From the NCBI RefSeq assembly GCF_042686125.1, contig NZ_JBHUOV010000002.1:186001-250000 (forward strand): a stretch of DNA of 64,000 nucleotides. The letters run 5' to 3'. Source of the stretch: Oceanihabitans iliipiscarium (GTDB taxonomy: Bacteria > Bacteroidota > Bacteroidia > Flavobacteriales > Flavobacteriaceae). A program made the translations under genes and the position numbers. Positions 9,930-18,008 of this stretch are shown piece by piece. How positions within the stretch are numbered: the first letter of the stretch is position 1; each line of letters starts with the position of its first letter. The notes under the pieces are model-generated. The model was not told the origin of the DNA. It worked only from the letters and a program-made list of their open reading frames with translations, and ran no database searches.

Positions 9930-10997
9930 ATGACTTCAATCACAACTCAAGATTACAGCATCCATTTTAATAGCGAAGGCTATAAAGCATTAAATGCGCA
10001 TTTAAAAGCCACTCATTATTCGAAAATCTTTTTATTGGCAGACGAAAATACTAATATAGATTGTGTGCCACTGTTTTTAGCAAATATTGATGCTGACATC
10101 ACCTATGATATTTTAGAAATTGAATCTGGAGAAGATCAGAAAAATATTGAAATTAGTTTAGGATTATGGGAAGCTCTGTCTGAATATGGAGCAGACAGAA
10201 AGAGTTTACTCATAAATATTGGTGGAGGTGTTATTACAGATTTAGGTGGATTTATTGCTTCTACTTTTAAACGTGGAATTAACTTTATTAACGTTCCAAC
10301 TACTTTACTTGCTATGGTTGACGCTTCTATTGGAGGAAAGACTGGGATAGATTTAGACCATTTAAAAAACCAAATTGGAGTGGTTAACACAGGGGAAATG
10401 GTGCTAATTGACACTCAGTTTTTAGGAACACTTCCAGAAAACCAAATGCGCTCAGGTTTGGCTGAAATGTTAAAACACGGTTTAATTTCTAGTAAAGCAT
10501 ATTGGAATAAATTTAAAGACTTGTCTAATCTTACTGTTGAAGATTTAGATCTGCTTATCTATGAGTCTGTACTTATAAAAAAGAACATCGTAGAACAAGA
10601 CCCAAATGAAGAAAACCTTAGAAAGACTCTTAATTTCGGACACACTTTAGGACATGCTATAGAATCCTACTTTTTAAGCCATCCTGATAAAAAAGAATTA
10701 CTTCATGGCGAAGCTATTGCAGTTGGAATGATTCTCGCTTGCTATCTTTCTACTCAAGTCACAGGATTGTCTGAAGCCACAAATGAAGACATAAAAACCA
10801 CGCTTTTAAATACGTTTGATAAAGTAACCTTTGAAACTTCAGATTATGCTCCCATTATTGAACTCTTAAAATATGACAAGAAAAATGAACATGGAAATAT
10901 CAATTTTGTACTTTTAAAAGATATTGGCAAACCTCAAATAAACTGTATTGTTGATAATGATTTAATCATTGAAGCTTTTAAATTTTACGCGAAGTAA
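9930..10997 (+). CDS. aroB: 3-dehydroquinate synthase
   Basis: A 355-residue AroB, catalysing the second step of the shikimate pathway (DAHP to 3-dehydroquinate) with NAD and zinc. Landmarks are the NAD loop GGGVITDLGGF, the VPTTLLAMVDASIGGKTGID block with catalytic and NAD contacts, the KHG of EMLKHGLI, and the metal histidines in NFGHTLGHAIES and LLHGEAIAVGM. The length matches the family. It is transcribed alone or with the small acidic protein downstream. Confidence 0.95.
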   Translation: MTSITTQDYSIHFNSEGYKALNAHLKATHYSKIFLLADENTNIDCVPLFLANIDADITYDILEIESGEDQKNIEISLGLWEALSEYGADRKSLLINIGGGVITDLGGFIASTFKRGINFINVPTTLLAMVDASIGGKTGIDLDHLKNQIGVVNTGEMVLIDTQFLGTLPENQMRSGLAEMLKHGLISSKAYWNKFKDLSNLTVEDLDLLIYESVLIKKNIVEQDPNEENLRKTLNFGHTLGHAIESYFLSHPDKKELLHGEAIAVGMILACYLSTQVTGLSEATNEDIKTTLLNTFDKVTFETSDYAPIIELLKYDKKNEHGNINFVLLKDIGKPQINCIVDNDLIIEAFKFYAK

Positions 10998-11077
10998 GTT
11001 TGAATTAAAAAAAATTGTAACTTTAAAATTGCTATGACGAAGGATTAACTAATTATTTTTAACTTAAACCATTAGAA

Positions 11078-11392
11078 ATGAGAAGAGTAATTGTTGACTA
11101 CAAAAAACTCACACCAGAAATTCTTGAGTTATTAACCGAAAAGTTTCCAGATGGTTATGATGACGATAATATTATTGTCTTTGATAATCATAGAAACGAA
11201 ACGATTGAAGCAGTCGAAGTAAAAACCGAAGACTGTATTTATTTAGTAAAAGTAAGCAGCAGATTACGCTACACGATGTCTAACTTTGAAAATTCAGATG
11301 ATTTAGAATTAGACGATTCTGGTCATATTGTTATAAACGACGACTTGAAAAGCGAAGCTATTACTGACGAAGAGGAAGAGGAAGAAGAATAA
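11078..11392 (+). CDS. Small acidic conserved protein of unknown function
   Basis: A 104-residue soluble protein with no signal peptide or membrane helix. The N-terminal half looks like a small alpha/beta domain (RRVIVDYKKLTPEILELL) and the C-terminal 30 residues are mostly Asp and Glu, ending in a run of glutamates. I do not recognise a named domain; similar acidic-tailed proteins follow aroB in related Flavobacteriaceae, from memory. It stops one base before the stop of the convergent DinB-like gene. The spacing of 80 bases after aroB permits co-transcription. Confidence 0.65.
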   Translation: MRRVIVDYKKLTPEILELLTEKFPDGYDDDNIIVFDNHRNETIEAVEVKTEDCIYLVKVSSRLRYTMSNFENSDDLELDDSGHIVINDDLKSEAITDEEEEEEE

Positions 11393-11908
11393 CTATAAAT
11401 AACGTTCTTTTATAACTTCACAATGATGTATTTCATGACCTATGATTACAAAACCAATAGCTCTTACAGACATTTCACCCCCACTTGCACTGCCTATTTG
11501 CATTAACATATGGTCTGTAAAACTCTGAAACAAATTTATTGTTGACTGTCTCAAACTTGAATAATCGTCAAGCAGTGCTTCTTTAGTACGATTATTAGCC
11601 AAACTCAAAGGCGCATAGGCATTTTCATCATATCCAGGTAAACTATTTTTATCTCCTCTAGCAAAACGCAAAGCGCGATAAGCAAAGACGCGCTCTGCAT
11701 CAATAAGATGCTGAATGATTTCTTTAACAGTCCATTTTTTATCTGCATAAGCATATTCAAACTTATCATCTGGCAATACTTCAAAAAAAGAGGCTGTAGT
11801 TTTAAAACTAGATTGCAACCCTTCTATTAAATCTAAATCGCCAACCTTACTAATATAAGTCATATAATAAGGAATGTATTCTTTAACTAATAAATCTGAT
11901 GCCTTCAT
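11393..11908 (-). CDS. DinB-family putative metal-dependent enzyme
   Basis: A 171-residue protein of the DinB_2/YfiT four-helix-bundle superfamily. Three histidines in the usual places can bind a metal: one in the WTVKEIIQHLIDAERV helix (about residue 67) and a pair in GHEIHHCEVI near the C-terminus. Family members include thiol transferases and proteins of unknown activity, so the reaction cannot be named. The gene stands downstream of the terminator of the Lrp-like gene. Confidence 0.82.
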   Translation of the reverse strand: MKASDLLVKEYIPYYMTYISKVGDLDLIEGLQSSFKTTASFFEVLPDDKFEYAYADKKWTVKEIIQHLIDAERVFAYRALRFARGDKNSLPGYDENAYAPLSLANNRTKEALLDDYSSLRQSTINLFQSFTDHMLMQIGSASGGEMSVRAIGFVIIGHEIHHCEVIKERYL

Positions 11909-11935
11909 AATTCTGTACTTCTTAATGTGAAAATA

Positions 11936-11964
11936 AAAAAGCCCTTATAAAATAAGAGCTTTTT
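11936..11964 (-). terminator. Intrinsic terminator of the Lrp-like gene
   Basis: A 13-base stem with one mismatch (AAAAAGC..CTTAT / ATAAG.GCTTTTT) and a three-base loop, T-rich on both sides. It lies just after the stop of the minus-strand Lrp-like gene at 11983. Confidence 0.75.
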
Positions 11965-11982
11965 ATTATATAACTATTTTAA

Positions 11983-12462
11983 TTATAATTCGTTAAATAT
12001 TGAATGCATTAAGCGTTTTTTATCATTAATACTCTCTTCTAAAGAAATCATGGTTTCTGTTCTATAAACACCATCGATATCATCAAGCATAAAAATAACA
12101 TCTTTAGCATGTTCAGTATTTCTAGCTCTAATTTTACAAAAAATGTTAAACTTTCCAGTAGTAATATGTGCTACAGTAACAAAAGGAATATTATTAATAC
12201 GCTCTAAAACAAACTTAGTTTGAGATGTATTTTGTAAAAACACACCAACATAAGCGATAAATGAATAGCCTAATTTTTTATAATCTAAGGTTAACGACGA
12301 TCCTTTAATAATTCCAGCGTCTTCCATTTTTTTAACTCTAACATGGACAGTTCCTGCAGAAATTAATAATTTTTTCGCGATATCTGTAAAAGGAATTCTT
12401 GTATTATCAATCAACATGTCTAATATTTGATGATCAATTTCGTCTAATTTAAATTTTGCCAT
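11983..12462 (-). CDS. Lrp/AsnC-family transcriptional regulator
   Basis: A 159-residue protein with an N-terminal winged HTH (residues 5-65; LLISAGTVHVRVKKMEDAGII is the recognition region, here interrupted only for citation) and a C-terminal RAM/AsnC ligand domain (residues about 70-150), including the TGKFNIFCKI and DDIDGVYRTET segments. Members sense amino acids and act as octamers. The target is not evident; the nearby proline dehydrogenase and M14 peptidase genes are plausible but untested. A terminator at 11936-11964 ends its transcript. Confidence 0.9.
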   Translation of the reverse strand: MAKFKLDEIDHQILDMLIDNTRIPFTDIAKKLLISAGTVHVRVKKMEDAGIIKGSSLTLDYKKLGYSFIAYVGVFLQNTSQTKFVLERINNIPFVTVAHITTGKFNIFCKIRARNTEHAKDVIFMLDDIDGVYRTETMISLEESINDKKRLMHSIFNEL

Positions 12463-12486
12463 TCTTCTTTTTTATTAAATTAAACT

Positions 12487-12494
12487 CAAAAATA
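12487..12494 (-). promoter_or_regulatory. Candidate -7 box for the Lrp-like gene
   Basis: Minus-strand TATTTTTG, a match to TAnnTTTG, 25 bases before the start codon. Confidence 0.35.
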
Positions 12495-12526
12495 ATACAT
12501 TTTTACTGATTATTCTCTATTAAAAA

Positions 12527-13684
12527 TTAAGAAAATGTTAATTTTAATGATAATTTTATATCATTTATATAAATGAAATCGATTTCGCTACCTATAACTA
12601 AAGGTTTGTATTCTGAATTTAAAACAGTTTCACCTTTAGCATTAATTTCTTTATGAGCAAAAAATTGAAGAGGCGCAATAATGTTTTCGACTTTAGGGAT
12701 GAATTCAATTTTATCATTAATTAATTGTTCTTGATATTGAATAGCAACATCAACTAATTCCTCTTGTGCTTCAATTTTCGCATTTCGAATAATAATATCA
12801 AAAAATAGTTTTTCATTTTGAGGTATCTTTAAGTACTCTTTATAAAAATCTCCACTGACCTCGTTTTGAGCAATATAGTTTAATGAAACTAATAAAGACT
12901 GAAAAACATACGCTCGAACCTTTTCACGCTCGTAATCGTTGTGATAATGTCCTGCTTCAAACAAAATCGTAGGAATATTAAAGCTTTGAAAGGTATCGCC
13001 TACACAATTTAAATTAAATGCATCGTCATAAATTCCAACCATATTTGGTATCTGATCTTGTAAATTTGCATTCATTACAGAAATAATCTCCATTGCTTTT
13101 TTCCTATTAGGAGTTATAGAACACGCTTCATCTTGTGCGGGTGCTAAAAAAGAGACAGTGGCAGGATGATTACTTTTTCCTGCACTAAAAATAGTCCGCT
13201 GACCATGTAAATTAAAGCAAAAATCAGGTTTAAAATCATTAAAACACTCACGCAACACCCGACTCTCTGGTTGTGACAAGTCTTGAGCATCTCTATTTAA
13301 ATCAATTTCATTAGCATTTAAACGTGTATAAGCTTTGGCGCCATCAGGATTTAAAATTGGAATTATTCTAATAGTGCAAGCCTTTAAAATTGCATCAGAA
13401 TAAATGTTTTCGACAGATAAAGTGTTTAATAAGTCAAAGACGGCTTTAGTCGTTGTACTTTCATTACCATGCATTTGTGACCACATGAATACTTTTTTCT
13501 TTCCAGAACCGATTGTAACAGAATAAATATTCTCATCATTAACAGACTTTCCAATGACGTCTATTTTAAAGTTTGAACCTAATTTTACCAATAGAGGTTC
13601 TATATCTTTTGTGTAAATATAACGATGATAAAGATGGGTTTCTTTATGTGTTATAAATAATGAATTTAATAAGTCTAAGCACAT
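12527..13684 (-). CDS. M14-family zinc carboxypeptidase-like protein
   Basis: A 385-residue protein whose N-terminal 260 residues match the M14 metallopeptidase fold. Zinc ligands are His72 and Glu75 (MHGNES) and His160 (NLHGQRT). The substrate-binding NRD (about residues 130-132) and the catalytic Glu243 (LFEAGHYHND) are present. No signal peptide is evident, so it may act in the cytoplasm. The last 110 residues are not recognised. It is divergent from an XRE regulator; the 304-base gap holds repeated operator-like sites, one of which covers a possible -7 box for this gene, suggesting control by the XRE protein. The peptide substrate is unknown. Confidence 0.85.
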   Translation of the reverse strand: MCLDLLNSLFITHKETHLYHRYIYTKDIEPLLVKLGSNFKIDVIGKSVNDENIYSVTIGSGKKKVFMWSQMHGNESTTTKAVFDLLNTLSVENIYSDAILKACTIRIIPILNPDGAKAYTRLNANEIDLNRDAQDLSQPESRVLRECFNDFKPDFCFNLHGQRTIFSAGKSNHPATVSFLAPAQDEACSITPNRKKAMEIISVMNANLQDQIPNMVGIYDDAFNLNCVGDTFQSFNIPTILFEAGHYHNDYEREKVRAYVFQSLLVSLNYIAQNEVSGDFYKEYLKIPQNEKLFFDIIIRNAKIEAQEELVDVAIQYQEQLINDKIEFIPKVENIIAPLQFFAHKEINAKGETVLNSEYKPLVIGSEIDFIYINDIKLSLKLTFS

Positions 13685-13988
13685 GAATACTTTATATAGA
13701 TTACAAAGGTAAACAAATGAATATTTACAAATGTAAACAGGTAAAATTGTTCTGATTGGTTACAAGGATAAACAAATCTATTGTTTTCTGACGCCTTAAA
13801 ACAAGAAATTCACACAAAAATTATTTTATATTATTATTAAAACATTACATATCTTATTTTCAGCATTTTATGATATATTATATAAACAAATGAATTAAAT
13901 TAATGTTTTATAAATATGTTAAAATAAGAGAAGTCAATCTAATAATGTTTACATTTGTAGTTTAATTATACATTTATTTAAGTTTACA
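13685..13988. promoter_or_regulatory. Divergent control region with five operator-like repeats
   Basis: Copies of a motif close to TTACAnnnnTAAAC lie at 13701-13714, 13724-13738, 13760-13773, 13947-13960 (inverted) and 13982-13997. The 13724 copy is nearly palindromic (TTTACA-AA-TGTAAA). The last copy covers the ATG of the XRE gene at 13989; the fourth contains a TAnnTTTG box at 13950-13957; the first contains the minus-strand box TACCTTTG at 13704-13711. The geometry suits an autorepressing XRE protein that also controls the peptidase. The middle (13780-13940) shows nothing clear. Confidence 0.6.
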
Positions 13989-14357
13989 ATGATAAACAAT
14001 GAGGCTTTTGCAAAAAGGTTACAAATAATCATAGATTTCTATGGTGAAAGCGCATCTTCTTTTGCCGAAAAAATAGGTGTACAGAGGTCAACAATTTCTC
14101 ATATTCTATCTGGCAGAAATAAGCCAAGTTTAGATTTCGTCATGAAGGTACTCTCCTATTTTCCAGAAGTTGAATTATATTGGCTAATGAATGGAAAAGG
14201 TAATTTTCCATCAGAAGCTAAGACAGTTGAAAAAGTGGAAAAAATTGAGATGGCACCAAAAAGCATTCAGTCAAAAAATTCATCCTCTGAAAAAGAAATA
14301 GATCGCATAATCATCTTTTATAAAGATGGTAGTTTCCAAAATTTTGAAAATTCATAA
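13989..14357 (+). CDS. XRE-family helix-turn-helix transcriptional regulator
   Basis: A 122-residue protein with a Cro/CI-type HTH at residues 5-65 (SSFAEKIGVQRSTISHILSG and the following LDFVMKVLSYFP helix, typical of Bacteroidota XRE proteins). A short linker and a C-terminal segment ending in DRIIIFYKDGSFQNFE follow; that tail is common in flavobacterial XRE proteins and may mediate dimerisation. The start codon lies inside an operator-like repeat, indicating autoregulation. It is divergent from the M14 peptidase gene. Confidence 0.9.
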   Translation: MINNEAFAKRLQIIIDFYGESASSFAEKIGVQRSTISHILSGRNKPSLDFVMKVLSYFPEVELYWLMNGKGNFPSEAKTVEKVEKIEMAPKSIQSKNSSSEKEIDRIIIFYKDGSFQNFENS

Positions 14358-14416
14358 GATCTCTTAACTTTTTTTCAAATACGCTATATTTTCCTGTATT
14401 ATCGTCTTACATTTCA

Positions 14417-14424
14417 TAATTTTG
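14417..14424 (+). promoter_or_regulatory. Candidate -7 box (TAATTTTG) that decides the next start
   Basis: The box overlaps the TTG at 14422 that would otherwise extend the lipoprotein frame, so translation should begin at the ATG at 14434 or 14440. No convincing -33 element. Confidence 0.4.
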
Positions 14425-14439
14425 TATAAAAACATGTTT

Positions 14440-14808
14440 ATGAAATTCAGATTCCTCTTAATTACCCTTATCACACTCACTAGCTGCTATAATATAGAAC
14501 GCAATTGTAAAGATTATAAGACAGGTACATTTTACAGCGAAGTTACTATTGATAGTATGCTTTATAAATCGGAATTCACAAGGACAACAGATTTACAAGT
14601 AGAAACTTACAATGGTAAAATAGATTCTTCACAAGTACGTTGGATTAATGATTGTGAAATGATTTTTAAGACAATTAACCCGAAAAGTCGCGCAGAACAT
14701 AAAGATATTCATCTAAAAATTTTAACCACTACAGATTCGTCTTATAGTTTTGAATATTCATATGTAGGTGAAAAACTAAAGCAAAAAGGAATTGCTTATA
14801 AAAAGTAG
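14440..14808 (+). CDS. Small lipoprotein of unknown function
   Basis: About 122 residues. It begins MKFRFLLITLITLTSC, a lipoprotein signal with the lipobox ending at Cys16, so it should be anchored to a membrane and face the periplasm or surface. The mature part is a beta-rich domain with a second Cys pair (ERNCKDY and NDCEMI) that might form a disulfide. I prefer the ATG at 14440 (14434 is also possible). Similar short lipoproteins are sometimes mislabelled as topoisomerase-related in flavobacterial genomes; nothing here supports that. Function unknown. Confidence 0.7.
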   Translation: MKFRFLLITLITLTSCYNIERNCKDYKTGTFYSEVTIDSMLYKSEFTRTTDLQVETYNGKIDSSQVRWINDCEMIFKTINPKSRAEHKDIHLKILTTTDSSYSFEYSYVGEKLKQKGIAYKK

Positions 14809-14843
14809 TATAGCCATCCTATAACACCAATAGCTTTGAAGTA

Positions 14844-14873
14844 AAAAGACCATACTTTTAAGTATGGTCTTTT
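14844..14873. terminator. Bidirectional intrinsic terminator
   Basis: Perfect 14-base stem AAAAGACCATACTT / AAGTATGGTCTTTT with a two-base formal loop, between the convergent small lipoprotein and the large secreted protein. It can serve both. Confidence 0.85.
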
Positions 14874-14897
14874 AAATTTAAATAAACTTTTAAACGG

Positions 14898-17867
14898 TTA
14901 CTTCTTAATTACTTTATGAGTACTTATATTTCCGTTAATAGAAGATCTTAAGAAATATGCGCCTTGACTTAAGCTAGAGAAATCTAACGTGGCTTCCATA
15001 GCTTTTGGGTTTAAACTCATAACTTCTTGCCCTAGCATATTATATACTCTAATAGTTTCAATGGATTGTTTAGCATTTACATGTAACAATCCTGTTGTTG
15101 GATTAGGATAATAGTTAAACTGAGCTAAATCAAACTCGTCTATAGATAATGTAGCACAAGTAATATCTGCTAACCAACCTGTCTCAGCGACAGAGCCATC
15201 AGATGTAAATACAAAAGTTAAGGCTCCTGAAGCATCTGTAGATGTAAAGGACATTCCAACAGATAACAAACTTCCTGGAACAGAAGGTTCATCACCATCA
15301 CCACTTTCTTCACCACAAAGTGTATTCGCTAATATAGGATAAGTATTATCTGGTCCATCATATACTGTTAAGAAATCCCAGCAACCTTCCTGAGTCCCTT
15401 CACCAAAAGCATTAGCTTCAATATCGACATAGGTAAATGTTACAGTTACAGCTTCACCAGCCACATCAGGAGATATTGTAGTGGTTGTGATTTCATCTAC
15501 AGCATAACCACCAGAAACGCCACCAGAATCAACATAATTTCCATCACAAACAGCATCTGCAGCTTCAGTTGTAAAAGAATTTGAGTCTTCATCAGACACA
15601 CCATCTGCATCACAATCTGCCATTATATAAGCATCATAAGGCGTCGCAGGAATTAATCCAGTAGCTGTAGCAGTATTTGTTCCGAAAGGCACATTTTCGG
15701 TATAAACTGGCGCATCAACATCAGGATCATCTCCAGCATTAAATACACTAAAAACGTATCCATTAGACGCATTAGCTATAGCGCCCCAAGTGTATGTAGC
15801 TTCCGTATCAGTAGTTAAGGTATTTGTAAAAGCATCAGGAGTCACACATGTAGGTGGTGGACCACAAGTCACATCAGCAACCCAACCTGTTTCTTGAACA
15901 GAATCATCTGAAGTAAAAACAAAAGTTAAAGCTCCTGAAGCATCAGTTGAAGTAAAAGACATCCCGACAGACAACAAACTTCCTGGCACAAAAGGTTCAC
16001 CTCCATCACCACTTTCTTCACCACAAAGTGTTTGCGCTAAAACAGGAGACGAAGTATCTGGTCCATTATACACTGTTAAAAAATCCCAGCAACCTTCCTG
16101 AGTCCCATCACCAAATGCACTAGCTTCTATATCGACATAAGTAAACGTTACCGTTACGACTTCACCTACAACATCTGGTGTAATTGTCGTTGTTATATTC
16201 TCGCTTGGCATATAGTCGCCTCCAGAACCACCAGTATCTGTGTAAGTTCCGCCACAAGCTGGTGGAGTTAATTCAGTTTCAAAAGATACAGACACAGCAT
16301 TTGACAAGCCTTCTGTGTCACAGTCTGCGACTAAGTAAGCATCAAACATAGAGTCTGGGCTTAGTGGTGTTGCAGTTGCAGTTAACGTTCCAGATGGAAT
16401 ACTCTCAGTATAAACAGGTGTATCAACATCAGGATCATCTCCAGCATTAAATACACTTAAAATATAACCATTAGCAGCGCCAGCCACATCATCCCAACTA
16501 AAGTCAGCTGAAGTATCAGTAACTGCATCATTTGTGAAATTCTCAGGATCTGGGCAAGCGATTGCTAAAGATAACTCAAAATCAAAAGCTGCATTATCAT
16601 TAGCATCATCCCATTCAATAAGATAAGTTGTTCCACTAACAACAGGAATGACTACTGTTGACGTATTATCTGCTCCTGAGTTATCATCAGAATCAATACA
16701 CGCCAAAGCCGTACAATCATCATTATAAACTGAAACTCTAGTATCAACACCTACATTAGAAACCAAGTCTGAAGTTATGGTTAAATTACCAGAATTCTCA
16801 GCTGTGTAGGCATACCATTCAGAATTTGTAGCACCTGCTTCACAGATGTTAGAAGCTCCACCAGCAGCATTTGATGGTCCGTTAGAAGGAATAACTCCTA
16901 AACCAATACTTATAGCGTCATCACAAATAAAATTATTATCTATACCACCATCAATAGCAAACATTCCTAACTCAGCATCATTATCATTCACAGGACCTAA
17001 AGAAGTTGCAGTACCAGTAGTAACATCCACAGAGTAAATATTATTAACACCACCTCCAATATATCCAGCCATATACAAAGTATTTGTTAATGGATCTATA
17101 TTAGCTTCTTGTGCAAAAGAAATATCAACACCTAATGGACCGACCACAGTTCCTGCACCAGTTGTAGAGTCAAGAGTATATAAATTATCGTCATCTAAGT
17201 CAGCCATATAAATAATACCCGCATTATCGATAGCAATCCAAATACCTAAAATGGTCCCTGTTTCTCCGACAGCAGTCATAACACCAGTTGTTAAATCAAT
17301 AGTATAAAGTGTAGAAACCACACCATCAGTAGTTAATGCATACATAGTATCATTGGTAGGATTCCAAGACAAACCAGAAAACGTCACACCTGCAGCAGCA
17401 CCAGTTAAAGGAGCAACAACAGTTAATGTTCCAGTTGCAGGATCTACAGTTAATAAATTGGCATTTGTAGTTTCAAGAGCATAGAGTGTTCCTGTAGAAT
17501 CAAAATCGGCCGCATAAATATCGTTAGGAATAACAGCTACACTAGCGATATTAAATGGCCCTGTTAAAGGAAAGCTTCCATAATCTCCACCATTTCTAAC
17601 ATCTAAGGCATAAACATCGCCGAATGCTCTAAATCTAGAGCTTGACATATCTGATGTTTGATAAAAATCTTTTAGCAAATGTTTTTCTTCCTTAGTTAAC
17701 AAACCTGCTGGTTCATTTAAGGCAATGTTTTCAACGGAATGAATTTTTTCTAAAACCTTCTCAATGTCATGAGGAATAGTAGATTTCTTAGCAGTTTGTG
17801 CTGTAATAAACGTTACAGAGAACGTAAATAATAGCAAAAACAACATTTTAAATGTAGTTCTTTTCAT
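14898..17867 (-). CDS. Large secreted multidomain protein with T9SS type A sorting domain
   Basis: 989 residues. A Sec signal peptide (residues 1-23, ending ITAQ) precedes a beta-propeller-like region (about 60-310) built from repeats of the type LYTIDLTTG. A pre-peptidase-C-like domain (about 315-435) follows, then two copies of an FN3-like module plus a CUB-like module (CUB copies about 537-665 and 775-905), and a C-terminal T9SS sorting domain (about 910-989, with the FNYYPNPTTG and QEVMSL motifs). It should be exported by the gliding-associated type IX system and attached to the cell surface, likely as an adhesin or carbohydrate/protein-binding protein. No catalytic residues are seen. The acidic, Thr-rich composition fits a calcium-dependent marine surface protein. 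Confidence 0.88.
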   Translation of the reverse strand: MKRTTFKMLFLLLFTFSVTFITAQTAKKSTIPHDIEKVLEKIHSVENIALNEPAGLLTKEEKHLLKDFYQTSDMSSSRFRAFGDVYALDVRNGGDYGSFPLTGPFNIASVAVIPNDIYAADFDSTGTLYALETTNANLLTVDPATGTLTVVAPLTGAAAGVTFSGLSWNPTNDTMYALTTDGVVSTLYTIDLTTGVMTAVGETGTILGIWIAIDNAGIIYMADLDDDNLYTLDSTTGAGTVVGPLGVDISFAQEANIDPLTNTLYMAGYIGGGVNNIYSVDVTTGTATSLGPVNDNDAELGMFAIDGGIDNNFICDDAISIGLGVIPSNGPSNAAGGASNICEAGATNSEWYAYTAENSGNLTITSDLVSNVGVDTRVSVYNDDCTALACIDSDDNSGADNTSTVVIPVVSGTTYLIEWDDANDNAAFDFELSLAIACPDPENFTNDAVTDTSADFSWDDVAGAANGYILSVFNAGDDPDVDTPVYTESIPSGTLTATATPLSPDSMFDAYLVADCDTEGLSNAVSVSFETELTPPACGGTYTDTGGSGGDYMPSENITTTITPDVVGEVVTVTFTYVDIEASAFGDGTQEGCWDFLTVYNGPDTSSPVLAQTLCGEESGDGGEPFVPGSLLSVGMSFTSTDASGALTFVFTSDDSVQETGWVADVTCGPPPTCVTPDAFTNTLTTDTEATYTWGAIANASNGYVFSVFNAGDDPDVDAPVYTENVPFGTNTATATGLIPATPYDAYIMADCDADGVSDEDSNSFTTEAADAVCDGNYVDSGGVSGGYAVDEITTTTISPDVAGEAVTVTFTYVDIEANAFGEGTQEGCWDFLTVYDGPDNTYPILANTLCGEESGDGDEPSVPGSLLSVGMSFTSTDASGALTFVFTSDGSVAETGWLADITCATLSIDEFDLAQFNYYPNPTTGLLHVNAKQSIETIRVYNMLGQEVMSLNPKAMEATLDFSSLSQGAYFLRSSINGNISTHKVIKK
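15150..16560 (-). repeat. Two tandem ~700 bp coding repeats (FN3-like plus CUB-like)
   Basis: The segments 15150-15840 and 15870-16560 encode nearly the same module pair. Long stretches such as TQEGCWDFLTVY and SVGMSFTSTDASGALTF are identical in both, and the DNA is also very similar, pointing to recent duplication or ongoing gene conversion inside the gene. Confidence 0.85.
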
Positions 17868-18008
17868 AAAAATAAGAGTTTGATTATCTTATAAAAATAC
17901 TAAAATAATAACTCCTATTTTATGTTTTTTTAAATTATAATTTGAAGTTAAGAAAAAACACTAGTCCAATAAGCAATACTAAAAAGTATTTGAGAAATGG
18001 TAGATTAT

